From assembly GCF_001995215.1 (NCBI RefSeq), contig NZ_MUXN01000022.1, positions 186,001 to 250,000 on the forward strand: DNA of 64,000 nucleotides, given 5' to 3'. The translations under genes were made by a program, and so were the position numbers. Position 1 is the first letter of the stretch. Each line of letters starts with the position of its first letter. The notes beneath the pieces were generated by a model that was given only the letters and a program-made list of their open reading frames with translations, made no database searches and was not told where the DNA came from. This document shows, piece by piece, positions 1 to 8,584 of the stretch. This DNA comes from Amycolatopsis azurea DSM 43854 (lineage in GTDB: Bacteria; Actinomycetota; Actinomycetes; Mycobacteriales; Pseudonocardiaceae).

Positions 1-2583
1 GTCGTGAGCGGCGAGGTCGCCCAGCGGCTCCGCGGTGGGATGAACGAGGAACGCTGGACGGCGCTGGAGGATCGCGCCGACGCGCAGCTGCGGCTCGGCC
101 GCGGGAGGCAGGTCCTCGCGGAACTGACCGAACTGGTCGCCGCACATCCCCTGCGGCAGCGGTTCGTCGGCCAGCTCATGCTCGCGCTGCATCGCGAAGG
201 CCGCACCGACGACGCTCTGGAGGCCTTCCGCGCGTTGCGGGACCGGCTCGGCACCGAACTGGGTCTCGATCCCTCGCCCGAGCTGCGACGGCTGGAAGCC
301 GCCATCCTCGCCGCCGACCCCGCCCTGGAACCCCTGGCGGCGGTGACCAAACCCGAACCGATCCGCCCGGCGCAGCTGCCGCACGACGTCCGCGGGTTCG
401 CCGGACGGGCTTCCGAGCTGGAGCGGCTCGACGAGGCGACCCGGCACGCGGGCGAGGGCACCGACATCTGGGTCATCAGCGGGACCGCGGGCGTCGGCAA
501 GACCGCGCTCGCCGTCCGGTGGGCCCACCGGGTCCGCGACGCGTTCCCCGACGGCCAGCTCTATCTGGACCTGCGGGGTTTCGATCCCGACCACGAACCG
601 CTCACCCCGGCCGTCGCGCTCACGCAGCTTCTGCAGGCGCTCGGCACCGCGCCCAAGGCGATCCCGCCGGACACCGACACGCGGGCCGCGCTGCTGCGGT
701 CCCTCCTCGCCGACCGCCGGGTCCTCCTGGTCCTCGACAACGTGCGCGACACCGGCCAGGTGCTGCCGCTGCTGCCGCCATCGGGCACGGTCCTGGTCAC
801 CAGCCGCCAGCGGCTCGGCGACCTCATCGCCCGCACCGGCGCCCGCGCGCTCCCGCTGTCCGTGCTGCCCGCCGAAGACGCGCGGCATCTGCTGGAAGCC
901 GTGCTCGGCAGCGAGACCGTCGCCGCCGAGGCCGTCGCGGCCGCGGAACTGGCCCGGCTCTGCGGTCACCTCCCGCTCGCCCTCCGGATCGCGGCGGCCA
1001 ACCTCGGCGCGAGCGGCGAACCCGAGATCGCCGAACTCGCCCGCGAGCTCGCCGGTGGCGACCCACTTGCGGAACTGACCGTCGACGGCGCCGAGGAAAG
1101 TGCCGTGACCACGGCGTTCGGCGTCTCCTACCGCGCACTTCCCGAGGAGCACCGGCTGCTGTTCCGGCGGCTCGCGCTCGTCCCCGGCCAGACGTTCACC
1201 GCCCCCGCCGCGCAAGCGCTGACCGGCGCCCCGCATTCGAAGGCGAACCAGCAGCTCAAAGCGCTCGCGGCGGCACACCTGGTCGAGCGCTACACGCCGG
1301 GCCGCTACCGGTTCCACGACCTTCTCCGCAGCTTCGCGGCGGGACGCACGTTGTCGGAGGACGCGAAGTCCGAACGCGACACCGCGGAGAGGCGGCTCTT
1401 CGAGAGCTACCTGACCACCGCCGACGCCGCGGGCCGCGTCCTCATCCCGCACTTCCTGCGCCTGCCGCGCGAAGAACCGGAAGACAAGCCCTTCGGCGAC
1501 ACCGAAGAGGCGCTGGCCTGGCTGGACGCCGAGTGGCCGAACCTCGCCGCCGCGGTCGAGCACAGCGCCGAACACGGTCCGCCGGAGTTCTCCTGGCACC
1601 TCGCCGACGCGCTCCGTGCCTTCTTCCACCAGCGCGGACATCACGCGGAATGGATCGACACCGCGTCGACGGCGCTCAAGGCCGCCCGGCGCAGCGGCGC
1701 CGGGCAGGCACAGGCCGCGATGCACTTGAGCATCGCGCTCGCCTGCGTGAACAGCGGCCGCTACGACGAGGCCCGTGAACACCTGACGAGCGCCCTGCGC
1801 GGAGACCTGCTCGACGGCTGGGACGCCGGTCGCGCGGCCGTGCTCAACAATCTGAGCGCGGTGCACCAACGTCTCGGCGCCCCGCAGGAAGCGATCCGCT
1901 GCGGGCTGGAATCCCTGCGGCTGTGCGAAGAACTGAACCTGCCGGGGATCTCGATGGCGTTGGCGAACCTCGGTTTCCCGTACTGGCAGACAGGTCAGCT
2001 CGACGAGGCGCTCGCGAACTTCACCCGCGCCCTGACGGTCGCCGAACGGGACGGCGCGCGGTTCAGCGTCGCGGTGCTGCTGGTCGACCTCGGCAACGTG
2101 CACCGCGATCTCGGTCTTCCCGACGGCGCCTACGACTTCTACACCCGGGCGCTCGCGGCCAACCGCGAACTGGGCTACACCTACGGCGAAGCGACGGCAC
2201 TTTCCGGCCGGGCCGTGCTCGAGAGCAAGCGCGATCCGAGCGAGCAGAACCGTGCGGACGCGCTGGAAGCCGTCGAACTCACCCGCAAGATCGGCGACCG
2301 GGGCACCGAAGCCTGGACACTCGTCGGGCTCGGCGAGGTCTGCCTGCGGCTCGGCCTGCCCGAGGAGGCCGCCGAACATCACCGGCTCGCGCTGTCGATC
2401 GCGCGGACGACCAGCTTCTTCTGGTGTGAGGCCGCCGCGCGGACCGGACTCGCGGAAACCCTGCTGACGCTGGGAAAGCGCGCGGAAGCCCGGACGCACG
2501 GGGAACTGGCGCTGGAACTCGCCGCGCGCTCCGGCTACCGGCTCGTCGAGGAACGCGCGAAGCTGATCTTGGACGAGCTTTAG
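1..2583 (+). CDS. AfsR/SARP-type transcriptional regulator, 5' truncated by the window edge
   Basis: The reading frame is open to base 1, so the N-terminal OmpR-type DNA-binding domain probably lies outside the window. Residues about 1-105 form a bacterial transcriptional activation (BTAD) domain ending in the typical LGLDPSPELRRLE. An NB-ARC/STAND ATPase follows: P-loop GTAGVGKTA (160-168), kinase-2 RRVLLVLDNV (about 238-247) and CGHLPLAL (about 320). TPR repeats fill about 560-859. AfsR/DnrI-type proteins activate secondary metabolism or growth-linked genes; the ATPase and TPR parts act as the sensory switch. No target can be named. The stop overlaps the stop of the convergent membrane-protein gene. 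The family call is secure; the target is unknown. Confidence 0.9.
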   Translation, partial: VVSGEVAQRLRGGMNEERWTALEDRADAQLRLGRGRQVLAELTELVAAHPLRQRFVGQLMLALHREGRTDDALEAFRALRDRLGTELGLDPSPELRRLEAAILAADPALEPLAAVTKPEPIRPAQLPHDVRGFAGRASELERLDEATRHAGEGTDIWVISGTAGVGKTALAVRWAHRVRDAFPDGQLYLDLRGFDPDHEPLTPAVALTQLLQALGTAPKAIPPDTDTRAALLRSLLADRRVLLVLDNVRDTGQVLPLLPPSGTVLVTSRQRLGDLIARTGARALPLSVLPAEDARHLLEAVLGSETVAAEAVAAAELARLCGHLPLALRIAAANLGASGEPEIAELARELAGGDPLAELTVDGAEESAVTTAFGVSYRALPEEHRLLFRRLALVPGQTFTAPAAQALTGAPHSKANQQLKALAAAHLVERYTPGRYRFHDLLRSFAAGRTLSEDAKSERDTAERRLFESYLTTADAAGRVLIPHFLRLPREEPEDKPFGDTEEALAWLDAEWPNLAAAVEHSAEHGPPEFSWHLADALRAFFHQRGHHAEWIDTASTALKAARRSGAGQAQAAMHLSIALACVNSGRYDEAREHLTSALRGDLLDGWDAGRAAVLNNLSAVHQRLGAPQEAIRCGLESLRLCEELNLPGISMALANLGFPYWQTGQLDEALANFTRALTVAERDGARFSVAVLLVDLGNVHRDLGLPDGAYDFYTRALAANRELGYTYGEATALSGRAVLESKRDPSEQNRADALEAVELTRKIGDRGTEAWTLVGLGEVCLRLGLPEEAAEHHRLALSIARTTSFFWCEAAARTGLAETLLTLGKRAEARTHGELALELAARSGYRLVEERAKLILDEL

Positions 2584-3059
2584 CCGCGCGCCTTCACACT
2601 GCCGGCGATCGCCGCCATGATCGCTGTAAGTATGCCGAAGATGCTCGCCAGCGCCGTCGCGACGCCGTTGCTCTTTTCGAAGCCGAAGATCCACTTGAGA
2701 TGAATGCTGAGGGGTGTGCCCCATACCAGCGGCGTGGCCACGAAGACCGCCATCACGTAGAACAGGCAGAGCCCGAACAGCGTCCACGCGCCGGGAATCC
2801 TGCGGGCGAAGGTGAATCCCGCCGCGATCGCCAGCAACCCAGCCGTGACGATGCCGCCGACCACGTTCTGCGCCACCGGGCCGGACCAGCCACCGTCCGG
2901 ATCGAGGGCGTAAACGACGTTATACAGCGCGAACCAGACGATCATGGCGGCGGTGAGCAGCCCCAGGAACCCGGCGGTCATCGCCGCCCCGGTGTTCGCC
3001 CTCGGCTTGGGCGGCAGTCCGTACTGGGGAAACCCGGGCTGCGGTGGATTCGGGTACAT
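2580..3059 (-). CDS. Small proline-leading four-helix membrane protein, unknown function
   Basis: A 159-residue protein starting MYPNPPQPGFPQYG, chosen over a start 13 codons upstream because the Pro/Gly/Tyr-rich head followed by a helical membrane part is a common actinobacterial layout. Four hydrophobic stretches are visible, at about 25-50, 65-85, 95-115 and 130-155. It resembles the many Pro-rich-head, four-TM hypothetical proteins of actinomycetes. It is transcribed convergently with the AfsR-type gene, with the two stop codons overlapping. No catalytic motif is visible and no function can be assigned. Confidence 0.7.
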   Translation of the reverse strand: MYPNPPQPGFPQYGLPPKPRANTGAAMTAGFLGLLTAAMIVWFALYNVVYALDPDGGWSGPVAQNVVGGIVTAGLLAIAAGFTFARRIPGAWTLFGLCLFYVMAVFVATPLVWGTPLSIHLKWIFGFEKSNGVATALASIFGILTAIMAAIAGSVKARG

Positions 3060-3180
3060 CCGGGCTCCTCGCGCGTTCCGGCGGCACGCGGCGGCCACCT
3101 GTCATGGTCGGCGATCACTGTAGCGACAGTTCGCGAAGAGTGGCCGGGCGTTGGCAGGAACCTGCCGTCGCGGCAAAAGG

Positions 3181-3383
3181 TGTCCTGTCAGGTGCCAAGT
3201 CCGTGAAGGCCTCCTTGAGGGACTCTGGGTCTCTCAAGGAGGCCTTCACGGACCGGTGTTCGGTGGCGATCAGCGTTGCGAAAGCCACTTTCACAACCTT
3301 CAACGTTGCGGAAGTGGCTTTCGCGACACCCGAGGCCAGCGTCCGGGCGGGCGACTGAACACGCCACACTTGCCTTACCCCTC
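3181..3383 (-). repeat. Composite intergenic repeat, copy A
   Basis: An array of three inverted repeats. A 21-bp perfect stem (3199-3219 / 3233-3253) is built on GTGAAGGCCTCCTTGAG. Two 23-nt dyads follow (3275-3297 and 3305-3327), built on GTTGCGAAAG around a CCA or TGG centre. The flank reads GGGGTAAGGCAA on the minus strand (3371-3383). The same order of parts, in opposite orientation and with similar spacers, occurs at 58711-58930. Short open frames across it are repeat translations, not genes. Confidence 0.85.
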
Positions 3384-3395
3384 AATAGAACCGGA

Positions 3396-3487
3396 ACTCG
3401 CGTGATCAGACGGCGAACTCACGTGATTGGAGGGACGACGCCTGTGACGGGATGGACGACACGCGTGATCCGGCGGACGACTCACGG
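3396..3487 (+). repeat. 21-bp direct tandem repeat, four copies plus a partial
   Basis: Units begin at 3396, 3417, 3438 and 3459, each exactly 21 bp, with a partial fifth at 3480. The shared pattern is A-C-(T/A)-C-N-C-GTGA-(T/C)-N-G-G-(A/C)-(T/G)GGACG. It lies just downstream of the iolG-like stop. The units diverge at several positions, there are no unique spacers, and nothing resembling cas genes is nearby, so this is a minisatellite-like repeat and not CRISPR. Confidence 0.8.
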
Positions 3488-3498
3488 CGGGGGCGGCG

Positions 3499-4500
3499 TC
3501 AGGCGCGGACCTCGTCCACGCGGACCGGGCGGCGTTCGCGCCGGGAGACCTCGCAGGCTTCGGCGATGTAGAACGCCTCGAGTGCGTCCGCCGCACCGCA
3601 CGGGCTCGGCGCGCGACCGGCGGCGACGTCGAGGAACGCCTGCAACTCACTGATGTACGCGGGACGGAAGCGCTCCATGAACCCGGGATAGGCCGGGCCG
3701 GGCAGCGGCTGGACGCCGGGTTCCACCGAAGTCAGCGGCGCCCGATCGTCCAAGCCCACCACGGCGTTCCCCGACGAGCCGAGGACTTCCAGGCGGACGT
3801 CGTAGCCCGCGCCGTTGTAGCGCGTCAACGAGACCACCGCGAGCGTTCCGTCGTCGAGGGTCAGGGTCGCGGCCGCAGTGTCGACGTCACCGGCGTCGAC
3901 GAAGAACCGCTCGCCCTTGTTCGCCCCGACGGCGTAGACCTCGACGACCTCGCGGCCGCTGACGAACCGGACGACGTCGAAGTCGTGCACCCCGCAGTCG
4001 CGGAACAGGCCGCCGGAATGCGCGACGTACTCCGCGGGCGGCGGCGCCGGGTCGAGCGTGGTCGCGCGCAGGGTGTGCAGCCAGCCGAGCTCGCCCGAGG
4101 CCACCGCGGCCCGCGCGGCCGCGTACCCCGCGTCGAACCTGCGCTGGAAACCGATCTGCACCGGTACGTCCGAACCGGAGATCTTGTCGATCACCGCGAG
4201 GGTACCCGGGATGTCGGCGGCGACCGGCTTCTCGCAGAACACCGGGATCCCCGCGTCGACGGCCTTGAGGATCAGCTCCGGATGCGCGTCCGTCGCCGCC
4301 GTGATCACCAGTCCGTCCAAAGAGGACGCGAACAGCGCGGGGAGGTCCACGGCCGCTTCGACGCCGATCTTGGCCGCGGCCGCCTCCGCGCGCCCGGCGT
4401 CGACGTCGGCGACGACCACGGACGAAACCTCGTCGAAGCTCTTCAAGGTTTCGGCGTGCGAAGTGCCGATCCGGCCGGTGCCGGCGAGTCCCAACCTCAT
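3499..4500 (-). CDS. Inositol 2-dehydrogenase-like oxidoreductase (Gfo/Idh/MocA family)
   Basis: 333 residues. The N-terminal Rossmann fold carries GTGRIG (7-12), the family EKP motif is at 90-92, and the catalytic Asp168/His172 pair sits in the stretch DCGVHDFD. Family members oxidise polyols with NAD(P); inositol 2-dehydrogenase (IolG) makes 2-keto-myo-inositol in the cytoplasm. The gene starts 4 bp after the LacI regulator stop and is probably co-transcribed with it, divergently from iolE/C/B/D-like genes. That context supports inositol or scyllo-inositol as substrate. Motifs alone cannot tell IolG from IolX/IolW or other sugar dehydrogenases. Confidence 0.8.
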   Translation of the reverse strand: MRLGLAGTGRIGTSHAETLKSFDEVSSVVVADVDAGRAEAAAAKIGVEAAVDLPALFASSLDGLVITAATDAHPELILKAVDAGIPVFCEKPVAADIPGTLAVIDKISGSDVPVQIGFQRRFDAGYAAARAAVASGELGWLHTLRATTLDPAPPPAEYVAHSGGLFRDCGVHDFDVVRFVSGREVVEVYAVGANKGERFFVDAGDVDTAAATLTLDDGTLAVVSLTRYNGAGYDVRLEVLGSSGNAVVGLDDRAPLTSVEPGVQPLPGPAYPGFMERFRPAYISELQAFLDVAAGRAPSPCGAADALEAFYIAEACEVSRRERRPVRVDEVRA

Positions 4501-4504
4501 GTCG

Positions 4505-5509
4505 TTACCTTTCCAGAGCGGCGGTGGTCGAACGGACCACCAGCGACGGGTGCAGCAGATGCCGGACCGGTTCGGCGCGTTCCCCCCGGACCCGTTCGAG
4601 CAGCGCTTCGACGGCCAGCCTGCCCATTTCGGTACGCGGCTGGTCCACAGTGGTCAGTGAGATGTGCTTCAGCGCGGCAAGCGAGGTGTTGTCGTAGCCG
4701 ACGACGGAGACGTCTTCGGGGACCCGCAGGCCCGCCTCCTCCAACGCGGAGATCGCGCCGACGGCGTTGAAGTCGTTACCCGCCAGCAACGCTGTCGGCA
4801 TTCCCCCGAGCGGCGGGTCGCCGAGCAGCTCGTGCACGGCCTTCTCCCCCGCGGTGTCGGTGTGCTCGCTGCGCACGATGTGCGGGTGCAGCAGATGCCG
4901 TCGCATGGCCTGCAGATACCCCCGGCGCCGGGCCGCCGCACCGGCGGCGACCCCGCCGTCCAGATGGGCGATCCTTCGGTGTCCCAAGGAGACCAGGTGC
5001 TCGACGGCGAGCGCGGCCCCCGCCTCGCCGTCGTCGTTCACCGTGTCCACCCCCGGCACCCGCGAAGTGCGCGACACCAGGACGACCGGGCCTTGCGCGG
5101 CCGCCTCCTCGATCGCCGACGCCGGAACCACCGGCGACAGCAGGATCACTCCGGCGGGCCGGAAGGACAGCAGGCTCTTGAGCGCGGCGCGCTCGCGCGC
5201 GGGACTGCGGCCGCCGGTGTTGAGGATCAGGTGGAATCCTGCCGCTTCGGCCGCCGCGTCGAGCCCTTCGACGACGTCGGCGAAGAACGCGTTGCGGAGA
5301 TCGGAGACCATCACGCCGAGGACGGTAGACGTCCGACTGGCCAGCGACCTGGCCATCGCGTGCGGCTCGTAGCCCAGTTCGTGCGCCGCGCACAGCACCC
5401 GGGTCCGCCGTTCGTCGGAGACGTTCGGCGCGTTCCGCATCACCAGGGACACGAGCGCCCGGGACACCCCCGCTTTCGCGGCGACGTCCTCCATGGTCGG
5501 TCGTGCCAT
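4505..5509 (-). CDS. LacI-family transcriptional repressor of the inositol island
   Basis: 334 residues. The helix-turn-helix TMEDVAAKAGVSRALVSLV is at the N terminus, followed by a periplasmic-binding-protein-like sensor. I chose the ATG reading MARPTMEDV because a GGGGAGG ribosome site stands 6-7 nt before it; the ATG two codons earlier would touch that site. It faces the iol/ABC genes across a 133-bp gap holding two palindromes of the LacI type, so autoregulation and control of the divergent operon are likely. By context the inducer may be an inositol catabolite; this is inferred. Confidence 0.88.
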   Translation of the reverse strand: MARPTMEDVAAKAGVSRALVSLVMRNAPNVSDERRTRVLCAAHELGYEPHAMARSLASRTSTVLGVMVSDLRNAFFADVVEGLDAAAEAAGFHLILNTGGRSPARERAALKSLLSFRPAGVILLSPVVPASAIEEAAAQGPVVLVSRTSRVPGVDTVNDDGEAGAALAVEHLVSLGHRRIAHLDGGVAAGAAARRRGYLQAMRRHLLHPHIVRSEHTDTAGEKAVHELLGDPPLGGMPTALLAGNDFNAVGAISALEEAGLRVPEDVSVVGYDNTSLAALKHISLTTVDQPRTEMGRLAVEALLERVRGERAEPVRHLLHPSLVVRSTTAALER

Positions 5510-5528
5510 TTCCATCCTCCCCCTGCCC

Positions 5529-5558
5529 TTGACTTTGCTGTGACGGACGTTACATGAT
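5529..5558 (+). promoter_or_regulatory. Possible promoter of the iolE-ABC-iolCBD operon
   Basis: TTGACT (5529-5534) lies 16-18 bp before weak -10-like hexamers TACATG or CATGAT (5551-5558). The first LacI-type operator begins inside or just after the -10, where repressor binding would block initiation. The match to consensus is weak, so this is a candidate only. Confidence 0.35.
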
Positions 5559-5587
5559 TAGAGCGCTCTAATCAATAGAGCGCTCTA
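5556..5587. promoter_or_regulatory. Two tandem LacI-type operators
   Basis: A perfect 18-bp palindrome GATTAGAGCGCTCTAATC (5556-5573) is followed by a second palindrome with the same core, TAGAGCGCTCTA (5576-5587). The centres are 17 bp apart, just over one and a half helical turns. The central CG step inside AGCGCT is typical of LacI-family operators. The pair sits between the divergent lacI-type gene and the iol operon. Confidence 0.8.
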
Positions 5588-5642
5588 ACCCCGATCCCGC
5601 AGCCCGCCCTGCCCACTCCCCATCCCGCCCTGGAGGCCGCCG

Positions 5643-6542
5643 ATGACAGCGCCGACGTCCCGGATCCGAATCGCCGCCGCCCCGATCTCCTGGGGCGTGT
5701 GCGAAGTCCCCGGCTGGGGCCGTGTACTCGACGCGGGGACCGTGCTGGGCGAGATGGCGGAGCTGGGGGTCCGCGCGACCGAACTCGGCCCACCCGGATA
5801 CCTGCCGCGAGACCCGGCGGAGCTGCGTGAACTGCTGAGCGGCTACGAACTCGACCTGGTCGGCGGCTTCCTCGCCGTCGTCCTGCACGAAAGCCCCGGT
5901 GCCGCGCTGGCGGCGGCCGAAGAGTCCGCCGCCTTGTTCGCCGCCTGTGGTGGCGACATGCTCGTGCTCGCCGCCGCGACCGGCCTCGACGGTTACGACG
6001 ACCGCCCAACGCTGACCGACGCCGAATGGTCCACCCTGATCGAAACCTCAAGGGAGATCAGGGAAATCGCCGCGCGCCACGGACTTCGCACGGTGCTGCA
6101 CCCGCACGTCGGGACGCACGCGGAGACTGAGGAGGAGGTCGAGCGCTTCCTCACCGATTCCGATCTCCCGCTGTGCCTGGACACCGGGCATCTCCTGATC
6201 GGCGGGACCGACCCGGTCGCGCTGGCCGAGCGGCATCCCGGACGGATCGGTCACCTGCACCTCAAGGACGTGCGCGGCGAAATCGCCGAAGACGTCCGCG
6301 CCGGAAGGCTTCCCTACGCCGAAGCAGTGGGCAAAGGTCTGTATGTCCCGCTCGGCGACGGAGACGTCGACATCGAAGCGATGGTCAGGTCCGTCGACGA
6401 GGCGGGCTATGACGGGTGGTACGTCCTGGAACAGGACACCGCGCTGAGCGAGGGGAGTCCGGAGGATCTGCCCAAGCGGGACGTGGCCAGGAGCCTGGCG
6501 CATCTCGACGGAATCATCAGCCGGCTCCCGGCTGCCAGGTAA
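5643..6542 (+). CDS. Inosose dehydratase-like TIM-barrel protein (sugar phosphate isomerase/epimerase family)
   Basis: 299 residues of the AP-endonuclease-2/xylose-isomerase TIM-barrel superfamily. Visible motifs are APISWGVCEVPGWG at the N terminus, HPHVGTHAETEEEV in the middle, LDTGHL and HLHLKDVRG, which supply the usual metal-binding Glu/Asp/His residues. IolE dehydrates 2-keto-myo-inositol; related IolH/IolI proteins are isomerases. The start has GGAGG 7 nt upstream. It is the first gene of the divergent operon; the SBP gene begins 24 bp after its stop. IolE is the favoured role because iolC, iolB and iolD follow, but IolH/IolI remain possible. Confidence 0.75.
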   Translation: MTAPTSRIRIAAAPISWGVCEVPGWGRVLDAGTVLGEMAELGVRATELGPPGYLPRDPAELRELLSGYELDLVGGFLAVVLHESPGAALAAAEESAALFAACGGDMLVLAAATGLDGYDDRPTLTDAEWSTLIETSREIREIAARHGLRTVLHPHVGTHAETEEEVERFLTDSDLPLCLDTGHLLIGGTDPVALAERHPGRIGHLHLKDVRGEIAEDVRAGRLPYAEAVGKGLYVPLGDGDVDIEAMVRSVDEAGYDGWYVLEQDTALSEGSPEDLPKRDVARSLAHLDGIISRLPAAR

Positions 6543-6566
6543 CGGAAGAAGCGAGGAGAGACGACG

Positions 6567-7553
6567 ATGTCCCATCGCTTGAGGAAGGTTCTGGTCGTCG
6601 CGGCAGGGTTCCTGCTCCTGTCCGCGTGCACCGGGCCGAAGGCCGAGGAGAAACCCGCCGCGGGCGCGGGCCCGGCGACGACCCAGCCCAGCGGGCCGCT
6701 GCGGGTCGCGGTCATCTCGCACGGCACGGCGGGTGACGCGTTCTGGAACGTGGTCAAGAACGGCGCGGAGGAGGCGGGCAGGCAGCTCGGCGTCCAGGTC
6801 GAGTACAACTCCGACGGAGACCCCGGCAACCAGGCCAAGCTGATCGACAACGCGGTCGCGCAGCAGGTCGGCGGGCTGGTGGTGTCGATGGCGAACCCGG
6901 AGGCGCTCAAGACCTCGATCGAGAACGCGGTCCGCGCGGGGATCCCGGTCATCACCATCAACTCCGGTGAGGACAAGAGCGCGGGCTACGGCGCGCTCAC
7001 CCACGTCGGGCAGAACGAGACCATCGCCGGCGAAGAGGCCGGGAAGAAGTTCCGGGAACTGGGCAAGAAGAAGCTGCTCTGCGTGGTCCACGAAGCGGGC
7101 AACGTCGGACAGGCCCAGCGCTGTGACGGCGCCAAGACCGGCTTCGCGGGCGACGTGCAGACCCTCCAGGTCGACATCAGCAACCCCACCGACGCCGAAT
7201 CCCGGATCAGGGGCGCGGTGCAGACCGACTCCTCCCTCGACGCCGTCCTGACACTGAACTCGCAGGTCGCCGCACGGGCGGTGAGCGCGATCAAGGCGGT
7301 CGGCTCGCGGGCGCAGGTCGGCACGTTCGACCTCAACACCGACGTGGTCGGCGCGATCAAGGCGGGCGACGTGGTCTTCGCGGTCGACCAGCAGCAGTAC
7401 GAGCAGGGCTATCTCCCGGTGCAGTTCCTCAAGCTCTACCGGGACAACGCGAACGTCGTCGGCGGCGGGAAACCGGTGCTCACCGGACCCGACCTGGTCG
7501 ACAAATCCACTGTGGACACCGTCGGCCAGTACGTGCAAAGGGGCACGCGATGA
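6567..7553 (+). CDS. Sugar/inositol ABC transporter substrate-binding lipoprotein
   Basis: 328 residues. A lipoprotein signal peptide ends in LLLSAC with Cys21 as the acylated residue. The rest is a type I periplasmic-binding fold of the ribose/CUT2 class (LRVAVISHGTAGDAFW, repeated NPEALKTSI and TINSGED blocks). It would bind the solute at the outer face of the membrane and pass it to the permease that follows. The permease start overlaps its stop by 4 bp (ATGA). myo-Inositol is the likely ligand from the neighbouring iol genes; the sequence itself does not prove the ligand. Confidence 0.85.
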   Translation: MSHRLRKVLVVAAGFLLLSACTGPKAEEKPAAGAGPATTQPSGPLRVAVISHGTAGDAFWNVVKNGAEEAGRQLGVQVEYNSDGDPGNQAKLIDNAVAQQVGGLVVSMANPEALKTSIENAVRAGIPVITINSGEDKSAGYGALTHVGQNETIAGEEAGKKFRELGKKKLLCVVHEAGNVGQAQRCDGAKTGFAGDVQTLQVDISNPTDAESRIRGAVQTDSSLDAVLTLNSQVAARAVSAIKAVGSRAQVGTFDLNTDVVGAIKAGDVVFAVDQQQYEQGYLPVQFLKLYRDNANVVGGGKPVLTGPDLVDKSTVDTVGQYVQRGTR

Positions 7554-8584
7554 CAACCACCACCCTCGACGAACGCGTCGCGAAACCGCGGCTGCTGGAC
7601 AGGCTGGTCGTCCGGCCCGAGATCGGCGCGCTGCTCGGCGCCGTCGTCGTCTTCCTGTTCTTCACCGTCGTCACCGACCAGTTCTTCAGCGGCAGCGGCG
7701 TGGCGACCTGGCTGGACGACGCCTCGACGCTGGGCATCATGGCGGTCGCCGTGTCCCTGCTGATGATCGGCGGCGAGTTCGACCTGTCGGCGGGCGTGAT
7801 GACCGCGTCCACCGCGCTCGTCACCGCGACCCTGGCGACGCAGGCGGGCTGGAACGTCTGGCTCGCGCTGTTCGCGTCCCTGGTCTTCGCCCTCGCGGTC
7901 GGCGCGTTCAACGGCTGGCTGGTGCTGCGCACCGGGCTGCCCAGCTTCATCGTCACCCTGGGCACGTTCCTGGCGCTGCAAGGACTCAATCTCGGCGTCA
8001 CCCGCCTGGTCACCGGCACCGTCCAGGTCTCCGGGATGCGCTCGACCGACGGTTACGAGTCCGCCGGTTTCGTCTTCGCGTCCACAGTGGACATCGGCGG
8101 GACGGCGTTCCAGATCTCCATCGTCTGGTGGATCGGGTTCGCCGCGCTGGCGGCCTGGCTGCTGGTCCGGACCCGGCTCGGCAACTGGATCTTCGCCGTC
8201 GGCGGCTCCGCGCAGAGCTCGCGCGCGGTCGGGGTCCCGGTGGTGCGCACCAAGATCATGCTGTTCATGACCACCGCGCTCGCCGCGTGGCTGGTCGGCT
8301 CGATCAACATCCTGCGGTTCGCGAGCGTCCAGGCGAACCAGGGCATCGGGCTCGAGTTCCAGTACATCATCGCGGCCGTGATCGGCGGTTGCCTGCTGAC
8401 CGGCGGGTTCGGTTCGGCGATCGGCGCCGCGATCGGCGCGCTGATCTTCGGCATGGCGCGCCAAGGCATCGTGTTCGCCCGCTGGGACAGCGACTGGTTC
8501 ATGCTGTTCCTCGGCGTGATGCTGCTGTCCGCGGTCCTGGTCAACAACGCCTTCCGGCGGCGCGCGGAAAGGGTCCGGCGATGA
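7550..8584 (+). CDS. CUT2-type ABC transporter permease for inositol/sugar
   Basis: 344 residues with about nine or ten hydrophobic helices and the branched-chain/ribose permease signature around GGEFDLSAGVMTASTALVTA and the conserved IGGCLLTGGFGS loop. It forms the membrane channel with the preceding binding protein and the following ATPase. It overlaps the SBP gene by ATGA and the ATPase gene by ATGA (8581-8584), so the three proteins are translationally coupled. A Lys/Arg-rich tail follows the last helix. Confidence 0.88.
   Translation: MTTTTLDERVAKPRLLDRLVVRPEIGALLGAVVVFLFFTVVTDQFFSGSGVATWLDDASTLGIMAVAVSLLMIGGEFDLSAGVMTASTALVTATLATQAGWNVWLALFASLVFALAVGAFNGWLVLRTGLPSFIVTLGTFLALQGLNLGVTRLVTGTVQVSGMRSTDGYESAGFVFASTVDIGGTAFQISIVWWIGFAALAAWLLVRTRLGNWIFAVGGSAQSSRAVGVPVVRTKIMLFMTTALAAWLVGSINILRFASVQANQGIGLEFQYIIAAVIGGCLLTGGFGSAIGAAIGALIFGMARQGIVFARWDSDWFMLFLGVMLLSAVLVNNAFRRRAERVRR

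Noticed and set aside
3115..3405. Several short overlapping open frames on both strands (64-104 codons)
   Set aside because: They translate the composite repeat; the same KASLRDPESLKEAFTD-type peptides reappear from copy B at 58711-58930. No ribosome sites or conserved protein features.
3396..3487. Possible CRISPR array
   Set aside because: Units are contiguous 21-bp direct repeats that diverge from each other, with no unique spacers and no cas genes.
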